Origin: a virus
DNA length: 25,815 bases
IMG/VR virus record: IMGVR_UViG_3300012928_000035
Coordinates: 1-25,815 of that record
Reading direction: 5' to 3' (one strand)
In this document: positions 1 to 5,850 of the stretch, one piece after another
Position numbering within the stretch: the stretch's first letter is position 1
Layout of the letters: each line of letters starts with the position of its first letter
Made by a program: the position numbers and the translations under genes
The notes under the pieces: model-generated
Seen by the model: the letters and a program-made list of their open reading frames with translations, nothing else
What the model was told of the DNA's origin: nothing
Databases searched by the model: none

Positions 1-83
1 AATAGTATACTATACTACTCTTGCGTATGCAGGGTGTTAATCCACCAATCTATTCAATACGACGAATACTACGAGTCAAATTT

Positions 84-962
84 ATGACATTCGCTAATCT
101 AAAAAAACAATCTCGCATGGGGAGTCTTACTTCCAAACTAACCACCGAGATAGAAAAAATGAACAAGGGAGGCACTGGCGGTGCTGACGAAAGGCTATGG
201 AAATTGGAAGTAGACAAGGCAGGTAACGGTTATGCCGTTATTCGCTTCCTACCTGCACCAGAGGGTGAGGAGTTACCTTGGGCAAAGGTATGGTCACATG
301 CATTTCAAGGACCAGGTGGTTGGTACATTGAGAATAGTCTTACTACTCTTGGTGGTAAAGATCCTGTCTCTGAGTACAACAGATTACTTTGGAACAGTGG
401 GAATGATGCTGACAAGGATCTAGCACGTAAGCAAAAGCGTAAGCTTAGTTACATCAGCAACATCTATGTTGTAAAAGATCCAACTAACCCACAGAATGAG
501 GGTAAGGTATTTTTATACAAGTTTGGTAAAAAAATCTTCGATAAGATTACTGCAGCAATGCAACCTGAATTTGAAGATGAGGAAGCAATCGATCCATTCG
601 ATTTCTGGGCAGGTGCAAACTTCAAATTAAAAGCAAAAAATGTGGCGGGATATCGCAATTACGATAGTAGTGAATTTGCTGCTACTGGTGCTCTACTGGA
701 AGATGATGATGCATTAGAAGCATTGTGGAAGAAGCAGTACTCACTCTCTGAGTTTACTGCTGCTGATCAATTCAAATCATATGATGAATTGCAGAAACGT
801 TTAGACCAAGTGCTAAATGCTACCAGACCAAATGTTGCACCTGAGGTCGCTGATGAAGAGGAAGAAATAGTCACTGCAAAACCTGAACCAGTGGCAGTTC
901 CTGCTGGTAGTGCAAGTGATGACGATGCACTGTCATACTTCCAGCGTCTAGCAGAAGAGTAA
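84..962 (+). CDS. 32: gp32 single-stranded DNA-binding protein
   Basis: Homologue of T4 gp32, which coats single-stranded DNA cooperatively during replication, recombination and repair. The core block WKLEVDKAGNGYAVIRFLP, the WYIE segment, NIYVVKDP and NEGKVFLYKFGKKIFDKI follow the T4 protein closely. The N-terminus is basic (KKQSRMGSLTSKL), as expected for the cooperativity domain, and the C-terminus is acidic (DEEEE, ASDDDA), as expected for the partner-binding tail. The frame is open from a TTG at 21, but the ATG at 84 fits the homologue's N-terminus (MTFANLKKQ), so I use it; this gives 292 aa against 301 in T4. The protein has no cysteine at all, so the Cys ligands of the T4 zinc site are absent. 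It is followed by a strong terminator and converges with gp53. Confidence 0.95.
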   Translation: MTFANLKKQSRMGSLTSKLTTEIEKMNKGGTGGADERLWKLEVDKAGNGYAVIRFLPAPEGEELPWAKVWSHAFQGPGGWYIENSLTTLGGKDPVSEYNRLLWNSGNDADKDLARKQKRKLSYISNIYVVKDPTNPQNEGKVFLYKFGKKIFDKITAAMQPEFEDEEAIDPFDFWAGANFKLKAKNVAGYRNYDSSEFAATGALLEDDDALEALWKKQYSLSEFTAADQFKSYDELQKRLDQVLNATRPNVAPEVADEEEEIVTAKPEPVAVPAGSASDDDALSYFQRLAEE

Positions 963-992
963 TATATACAGGCAAAATCGACTTTTAGTTTC

Positions 993-1024
993 AAAATACC
1001 CCGAAAAAAAATTCGGGGTATTTT
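993..1024. terminator. Bidirectional rho-independent terminator between gp32 and gp53
   Basis: AAAATACCCCGAA (993-1005) and TTCGGGGTATTTT (1012-1024) are exact reverse complements separated by an A-only loop (1006-1011). A T run follows on the + strand and the flanking A run gives a U tract on the - strand. It lies 31 nt after the gp32 stop and 16 nt after the gp53 stop in its own direction, so it can end both converging transcripts. Confidence 0.92.
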
Positions 1025-1039
1025 TTTGCCTATAGGTTT

Positions 1040-1693
1040 TTATATTCTTATGTTATCTCCTGTTTTTGTTTTTCTATCGATATATTGAGAACTGTCCTTA
1101 TATGTCATTATTTCTCTTAGATCCTCTATTATCATATCAAGGTAATTTGACCTTACAACAAAAATATCTCTTTTCGAGTCATTTTTCTTAGTCTCAAAAT
1201 CATAGTATGTGAATGAATTCAAGATATTTGAACCAGATAAAGAATAGTTAGTTCCGTCCTGTGAGTAATTAAACGTAAAATTGGCATCAACAGTCAATCC
1301 TGCTTCTAAAATTAGAATCTCCTGATCATCTCTGACTTCTTTTGTCTCATAATGATGTATTTGAGTTAATTGTTCAGCATCGTACTTATTGTTGAGATAT
1401 CTTTGAAAATCATATTGACTCATAGGCCACTCATCTCTAACATTCAATATATTATTAGATATGAGAACAACCCAGTCTAATTCAGAATCTCCATATATTT
1501 CCTCTGCAACATTATCTGGTCTATCGTCACCCACAACAAGATATTTCTCAAAAGCAACTGCATTTTGGAAAAAGTCTTCTCTAATTTTACCTCTCTTGAA
1601 AAGATTTTTTGTTATATAAGAATCTCTACTCGAATTTCTACTCGGAGAAAATGATGGGAGAATTAAGTTTGGGTGTTGGTCAAAATAAGCCAT
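1040..1693 (-). CDS. 53: gp53 baseplate wedge protein
   Basis: Likely homologue of T4 gp53, the wedge subunit that lets six wedges join around the hub. The N-terminal half (YFDQHPNLILPSF, then AFEKYLVVGDDRPDNVAEEIYGD, then LDWVVLISNNILNVRDEWP) is the characteristic gp53 pattern, also resembling LysM-like baseplate proteins of other contractile systems. It has 217 aa against 196 in T4. It is the last gene of the leftward operon, starting one base after the gp48 stop and ending at the shared terminator. The start is ATG at 1693. Confidence 0.88.
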   Translation of the reverse strand: MAYFDQHPNLILPSFSPSRNSSRDSYITKNLFKRGKIREDFFQNAVAFEKYLVVGDDRPDNVAEEIYGDSELDWVVLISNNILNVRDEWPMSQYDFQRYLNNKYDAEQLTQIHHYETKEVRDDQEILILEAGLTVDANFTFNYSQDGTNYSLSGSNILNSFTYYDFETKKNDSKRDIFVVRSNYLDMIIEDLREIMTYKDSSQYIDRKTKTGDNIRI

Positions 1694-1694
1694 T

Positions 1695-3320
1695 TTAGAA
1701 TCCTATGTCTTGATCTGTAATACTGTTTGTACCTTGTATATTTCTTCCTAAATCCAACAAACTAGGATCTTCACCTCCATCCTCATAATCATCATGAAAT
1801 ATGGGTGTCAACTCTGTGAATGTAAGAGTCATAAAACTCCTAACTGGCATTGATATTGCTTTTGAATCTTCGTATGCTTGATACACATTTTCTGGAGTGA
1901 AATTAATTTCACATGATGTCAACGCACAGATTTTGAAAATATTTAAACCTTTTATTCTTTTTCCATCATTTTTATAACATAATCTGTATACGTGTGGCGA
2001 ACCTAGATATAATCTATCACCATTACTACTTGTGTCCTTTGAGGGTAACATGCCTTGCTTGAAAAATCTTTGTATCTTTCTTGTTTTCACGGCATCTTCT
2101 TCAGTATCGGGTGCGAATTGAAATACAAATGTAAAGGTTCTAAGTTTAGGCGATGAAAATAATAATTCTAAGTTTGGGTTGATTGCCATGCCAGTGGATC
2201 TTGCGATCATCTGACTTGGATCGACATTCAATCCTACTTGTTGTAACACAGTTCTTGAGAGAACTGATGATATCAGTTGTCCAGATTGTCCTCTCCCTAT
2301 TTCTGGTAATTTTTCAAAAGTTTCTTTGAGTCCATCTACTCCAGATTTTAGAGCACCTGCTAGATTTTGGTTTCCACCAAGAACATTTGATATTTGATTT
2401 TGAACTCCTAAAAAGGCACCTGCTTCTAAAGCGTTTACTCTAGCTTCTCCCCAATCAACTCCATTGCTTGATTTTATAGCGTTTGGTATTGGTAGTTTTA
2501 CTGTGCCTCTCAAGTCTTTTTTATTAGCATTTTGACCTCTTCCTAAACCAGTACTGACAGTATTAGCAAAACCATACTTTTTTTGTGTTTCTGGAGAACG
2601 AGTATCAACGTTTTTATATTTCTGTTGATTTTTTTTATTAAAACCACTTCCTCTTTTATTTCTCGCAGATCTATTCGGAGAATTAGAAGAACCTGAAGTT
2701 AAAACCTGCTTATTTTGTCTCAGAGCTTCTGTTTGAGGTGCAGTGTATTCAAAAGACTCTATGAGGATATAATCCTGTTTTGTTGTTAAGTCATCTGGAT
2801 ACCAAAGATGTTCAACAGGTTTATTATTTTTTTTAGTATTTGTTGCTAGACCAGCAACGGTGGTACTACTACCTTGAGTATCTTCCTCTGTTACGGTATT
2901 ATCGACAAATTTTGTTTTGTCTGGAAATTCTGTTCCTGTATGTGATTTATCACCATTTGCAATATCAAACATTCCAGATTCACGTAAAGCATTTTGATGA
3001 GTAACTACATTACTCAATGCTTGTTTTCCTGATAATACTTCTAAATCAGTCATGGTATTTCTATAAGTATTCCCCCTTACACCATCTGCATCTGCAGCAA
3101 TTGCTTCGCCTATTGTACTATCTGGACTTACTAAGTTCCAATTATTACCCCCTTGACCAGTTTTTTTGTATATTACTCTATCTGTTTTACCATAAGTACC
3201 ATTTTGAACGTCTAAATCTATACTTTCTCTTATTGTTACATTTCTTCCATTAACCTTGACATTATATTGAAATTCTTGAGTCATTCTACCACTGTCAAGA
3301 ATTGATATTTTTTCAGACAT
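1695..3320 (-). CDS. 48: gp48-like baseplate tail-tube cap protein
   Basis: Probable gp48, which with gp54 caps the hub and nucleates the tail tube. The C-terminal third (about residues 385-510) shows a tube-fold pattern: LRTFTFVFQFAPDTEEDA, IQRFFKQGMLP, a central LNIFKICALTSCEINFTPE, and a final MTLTFTELTPI strand. At 541 aa it is much longer than the T4 protein (364 aa). The excess is a polar, Lys/Asn/Ser-rich N-terminal half, partly low complexity (residues about 205-245). Its ATG overlaps the stop of the upstream gene (TAATG on the minus strand), and gp53 follows one base after its stop. Position between gp4 and gp53 supports a baseplate role. The gp48 name rests on the C-terminal domain and synteny. 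Confidence 0.75.
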   Translation of the reverse strand: MSEKISILDSGRMTQEFQYNVKVNGRNVTIRESIDLDVQNGTYGKTDRVIYKKTGQGGNNWNLVSPDSTIGEAIAADADGVRGNTYRNTMTDLEVLSGKQALSNVVTHQNALRESGMFDIANGDKSHTGTEFPDKTKFVDNTVTEEDTQGSSTTVAGLATNTKKNNKPVEHLWYPDDLTTKQDYILIESFEYTAPQTEALRQNKQVLTSGSSNSPNRSARNKRGSGFNKKNQQKYKNVDTRSPETQKKYGFANTVSTGLGRGQNANKKDLRGTVKLPIPNAIKSSNGVDWGEARVNALEAGAFLGVQNQISNVLGGNQNLAGALKSGVDGLKETFEKLPEIGRGQSGQLISSVLSRTVLQQVGLNVDPSQMIARSTGMAINPNLELLFSSPKLRTFTFVFQFAPDTEEDAVKTRKIQRFFKQGMLPSKDTSSNGDRLYLGSPHVYRLCYKNDGKRIKGLNIFKICALTSCEINFTPENVYQAYEDSKAISMPVRSFMTLTFTELTPIFHDDYEDGGEDPSLLDLGRNIQGTNSITDQDIGF

Positions 3321-3721
3321 TATTGAATCCTCTCTCTACTTATGGGTATCTCAATACTTCCGAGATCTCTCACGAACTCTTCAATAGGTAAATTAAGGGC
3401 TGTTTGCCATTCTTCCATTGCTATATCTAAATATGGAGATTGTACATAGGATTTTATATATTTATGGTAACCCTTAGGAAGTTCTGCTGGATTAGATTCA
3501 TCTATCCACTCCATGATCATTTCTCTTTCATCGGGAGCATAGTAATGTAAGTTTACACCGTAGAATACTGCTCCTTGTGATGCAATAATATAACATAAAG
3601 GATTTCTATCATAATATCTAAGTTTTTCTGCAGTTTTAGCACCATATTGAAATAACATCAAACGACCAGGCGAGGGCGTACCTACAATTTTTGATTTTGG
3701 GAAAGTGTTTCTAAATTCCAA
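3320..3721 (-). CDS. Small conserved phage protein of unknown function, TTG start
   Basis: A 133-aa protein of a type I have the impression of seeing in T4-like phages but cannot name with confidence. Visible pattern: SPGRLMLFQYGAKTAEKLRYYD, then NPLCYIIASQ, FYGVNLHYYAPDEREMIM, and a C-terminal VRDLGSIEIPISRERIQ. The start is a TTG at 3721 inside the last codons of gp4 (11-nt overlap). No in-frame ATG occurs before residue 22, which would cut into the PGRLMLF block, so a non-ATG start is likely. A GGAAAAAG stretch just upstream could serve as a weak ribosome site. It lies in the gp4-gp48-gp53 operon, so a head-completion or baseplate role is possible but unproven. Confidence 0.75.
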   Translation of the reverse strand: MEFRNTFPKSKIVGTPSPGRLMLFQYGAKTAEKLRYYDRNPLCYIIASQGAVFYGVNLHYYAPDEREMIMEWIDESNPAELPKGYHKYIKSYVQSPYLDIAMEEWQTALNLPIEEFVRDLGSIEIPISRERIQ

Positions 3722-4145
3722 GTTCTTTTTCCGTTAGTATCTGAAACTTCCATCTTCTATCTTTACAAAATTCTTTTGCTGCCTCCCATTTTGCATTGTT
3801 TACCGCATATTTCATCACTTCAGTAACATATTTTTTAGTTCTTGTTTTTTGTATTTTTGGTTCTTTTACTTCTTTAGCAGGTTTGACTTCAATTAACTTT
3901 TCAAGTATTTTTCCTCTTACATCTTTGTACTTGACATAAAAATCTGGAAAATATCTATGTGGTCTATTGTCGATTGGTGATCTGTATGGTATTATTATTT
4001 CCTCCGATGACCATGTTATGATGTTTTTGTTATTGTCGCAATAATTCATGAATTTTAGTTCCCAAAGTGATCTGTAAACAATATCACTTGAGTTGCCCTT
4101 ATATTTTTTACGATTCTTTGGTCTAAACTTGCCTTTATATGACAT
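3711..4145 (-). CDS. 4: gp4 head completion protein with PD-(D/E)XK nuclease motif
   Basis: Homologue of T4 gp4 (also called gp50), needed to finish the DNA-filled head before tail joining. MSYKGKFRPKNRKKYKG, IVYRSLWELKFMNYCD, WSSEEIIIPYRSP and HRYFPDFYVK match the family. The arrangement E29 (in LWELKF), D68 (in FPDFYV) and E86-V-K88 (LIEVKP) is an intact PD-(D/E)XK active-site pattern like that of TnsA-type endonucleases, so nuclease activity is plausible. The frame is open upstream to 4232, but the ATG at 4145 gives the family N-terminus and 144 aa, close to T4 (150). It is the first gene of the leftward operon and faces the gp54-like gene across a 38-bp gap. Confidence 0.9.
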   Translation of the reverse strand: MSYKGKFRPKNRKKYKGNSSDIVYRSLWELKFMNYCDNNKNIITWSSEEIIIPYRSPIDNRPHRYFPDFYVKYKDVRGKILEKLIEVKPAKEVKEPKIQKTRTKKYVTEVMKYAVNNAKWEAAKEFCKDRRWKFQILTEKELGI

Positions 4146-4183
4146 ACATAGTATATAACTAAGCACTTTATATTTAGAGAGGT

Positions 4184-4909
4184 ATGGGATTACTAGCAGA
4201 TGCCGTAAGTACAAGAAGATTTTATTTACCAACTACAGAATTATACGAAAGTGGATCGAAGTTTGGTAGTAATGTCCCTGCCTTCAACAATATTTACGAT
4301 GTGTTTATAAATTTTAGTGCGAGTCCAAAATTATCTAATTATGTTGAACAACATAATTTGCACTATAATCAAGAGACAGTAGGATCTTCCCTTGCTTTGT
4401 ATTGTTCTGAAGCACTCTTGCCTGGTTCAAATATTCAAACATCAACAGTTGATGGTATAAGACAGGGTATGTCTCAACATTATGCTACATTTAGGAGGTT
4501 TCCTGATATTACACTTACTTGGTATACTCAGCAAAACTATATGACAAATGATGTATTCAATGCTTGGATGGAATTTATCTCTCCAAATAAAGTTCAAGAT
4601 AGATTGAACTCTTTCAGAAAAATGACATATCCTGAATTTTATAAAATTCCCATGGAAATAACTGCATTTAGTAAGGATGTAATAGGACCTCCTGATAGAT
4701 TGACAAAAGATCCAGATGTAAGGACACCTAGTAGCATAACTTATAAAATCGAGCAAGCATTTCCCACTTCCATAATAGCAGCACCATTAAGATATGGTAA
4801 AGCAGAACTAATAAAAACATCAGTTACCTTTAAGTACGAAAATTACACTATTCTACGAACTTCTAGAACAGGAGAAATTAAATCAAGTAGACCCACCGTA
4901 GCACTATAA
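4184..4909 (+). CDS. 54: gp54-like baseplate/tail-tube initiator
   Basis: A 241-aa protein with a tail-tube-like pattern: NNIYDVFINFSASPKL near the N-terminus, YCSEALLPGSNI, then a central RFPDITLTWYTQQNYMTND followed by VFNAWMEFISP, and a final AELIKTSVTFKYENYTI strand. This matches the gp54/gp19 class, which extends the hub and starts tube polymerisation. Its position directly before gp26 and opposite gp48 supports the gp54 call; T4 gp54 is longer (320 aa). AGAGAGGT sits immediately before the ATG, closer than an ideal Shine-Dalgarno site. The stop codon lies inside the late promoter of the next gene. A tube-related protein other than gp54 remains possible. Confidence 0.65.
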   Translation: MGLLADAVSTRRFYLPTTELYESGSKFGSNVPAFNNIYDVFINFSASPKLSNYVEQHNLHYNQETVGSSLALYCSEALLPGSNIQTSTVDGIRQGMSQHYATFRRFPDITLTWYTQQNYMTNDVFNAWMEFISPNKVQDRLNSFRKMTYPEFYKIPMEITAFSKDVIGPPDRLTKDPDVRTPSSITYKIEQAFPTSIIAAPLRYGKAELIKTSVTFKYENYTILRTSRTGEIKSSRPTVAL

Positions 4910-4912
4910 ATA
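4905..4912 (+). promoter_or_regulatory. T4-type late promoter (TATAAATA) before gp26
   Basis: Exact match to the T4 late -10 consensus in the 24-nt gap before gp26. The TAA stop of the upstream gene (4907-4909) is part of the element. Predicted transcription would start about 15 nt before the gp26 ATG. Confidence 0.75.
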
Positions 4913-4933
4913 AAGCCACTGAAGTGAATTACT

Positions 4934-5659
4934 ATGCCATTACCTAAGGTCGTAGCACCTACATTTGAATTAAAACTAATTTCTACATCGAAAACAGTAA
5001 AATACAGACCATTTCTTGTAAAAGAGGAAAAGGCTCTTTTGATTGCGATGGAAAGTGGTAATGATAAAGATATTACCGCTACAATCAAAGAAGTTCTAAA
5101 GTCATGTATTTTATCCCGTGGAATAAAAGTTGAAGAGTTACCCAGTTTTGAATTAGAGTATTTGTTTTTGAATATTAGAGGTAAGTCTGTTGGTGAAAAA
5201 GTTGAACTTTTAGCGACTTGTCAAGATGACGGAGAAACTAAGGTTCCATTAACCATAGCATTATCTGACATAAAATTAGATGTCCCTGATGAACACACTG
5301 ACACGATAGAATTGGATGGTGGTATTTCTGTCAAAATGAAATATCCATCAATGAAACAATTTCTAGATACTAATTTTAGTATTGCTGGAAACGATAAAGA
5401 TAGAATTAGCGAAGCATTCAAAGCAGTTGCTGACTCTATTGATCAAATATACACTGCAGAAGAATCATGGTCTGCAAGTGATTGCACTAACAAAGAGTTA
5501 GTGTCATTTATTGAACAACTAAGTTCGGCACAGTTTCAAAAGATTGAAGAATTTTTTGCAACCATGCCTAAGTTACAGTATAAAGGAACTATCACTAATC
5601 CAAAAACAGATGTAGAATCTGAGGTCGTAATTGAGGGATTAGCAAATTTTTTCGCATAA
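4934..5659 (+). CDS. 26: gp26-like baseplate hub protein / tail assembly chaperone
   Basis: Resembles the T4 base plate protein family that includes gp26. Landmarks are VAPTFELKLISTSKTVKYRPF, LVKEEKALLIAMES near the N-terminus, and LPSFELEYLFLNIRGKSVGE at about residues 68-87. Length is 241 aa (T4 gp26 208 aa). In T4, gene 26 is followed by gene 51 and then the hub and tape-measure genes, and the same order is seen here. The stop overlaps the next ATG (TAATG). Six codons before the stop is an A AAT TTT heptamer in the correct phase for a -1 shift into the next ORF, which would give a 305-aa fusion. Position and possible frameshift are like the lambda G/GT tail chaperones. I am fairly sure of the family, less so of the exact role. 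Confidence 0.78.
   Translation: MPLPKVVAPTFELKLISTSKTVKYRPFLVKEEKALLIAMESGNDKDITATIKEVLKSCILSRGIKVEELPSFELEYLFLNIRGKSVGEKVELLATCQDDGETKVPLTIALSDIKLDVPDEHTDTIELDGGISVKMKYPSMKQFLDTNFSIAGNDKDRISEAFKAVADSIDQIYTAEESWSASDCTNKELVSFIEQLSSAQFQKIEEFFATMPKLQYKGTITNPKTDVESEVVIEGLANFFA
5644..5650 (+). promoter_or_regulatory. Candidate -1 programmed ribosomal frameshift site (A AAT TTT)
   Basis: In the gp26 frame the codons read GCA AAT TTT TTC GCA TAA, so the bases A-AAT-TTT form a canonical X-XXY-YYZ slippery heptamer. Both tRNAs could re-pair on AAA and TTT. The -1 frame continues TTT CGC ATA ATG straight into the gp51-like ORF without a stop. Possible pairing downstream: GATGCT (5680-5685) with AGCATC (5714-5719) enclosing AAGCA/TGCTT (5693-5697/5703-5707), but this starts about 30 nt from the site, farther than usual. 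AT-richness could also produce the heptamer by chance. Confidence 0.45.
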
Positions 5660-5850
5660 TGTTATATCATACCAGCATTGATGCTATGATGGAAGCAAAT
5701 TTTGCTTTGATGCAGCATCATAACTGGAGTCTAAGTGATATTGAGTCTATGATACCTTGGGAAAGAGAAGTTTATGTTGGATATCTCGTTAAGTTCCTAG
5801 AAAAACAAAAGTTAGAAGCACAACAAGCACAGCATGCAAACTCCTGGTAG
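5659..5850 (+). CDS. Small gp51-like hub assembly protein / chaperone second frame
   Basis: A 63-aa ORF whose ATG overlaps the gp26 stop (TAATG). It holds the motif NWSLSDIESMIPWEREVYVG followed by YLVKFLEKQKLEAQQAQ, a pattern of hydrophobic helix, PWER and a Lys/Gln-rich tail reminiscent of the second reading frame of tail assembly chaperones. In T4, gene 51 (hub assembly catalyst, 249 aa) sits here, so position suggests gp51, but the protein is far shorter and I cannot claim clear homology. It can be made by reinitiation after gp26 or as the extension of a -1 frameshift product. Its last 17 bases overlap the next gene. Confidence 0.6.
   Translation: MLYHTSIDAMMEANFALMQHHNWSLSDIESMIPWEREVYVGYLVKFLEKQKLEAQQAQHANSW

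Noticed and set aside
21-83. Upstream extension of gp32 from TTG at 21
   Set aside because: The extra 21 residues do not fit gp32 N-termini, while the ATG at 84 does; overlapping TATACT boxes at 6-16 could be a promoter but any -35 is outside the window.
4146-4183. Late promoters for the divergent gp4 and gp54-like genes
   Set aside because: Only partial matches are present (TATAAAGT on the minus strand at 4172-4165, TATATTTA on the plus strand at 4169-4176); not strong enough to call, though the 38-bp gap should hold promoter activity.
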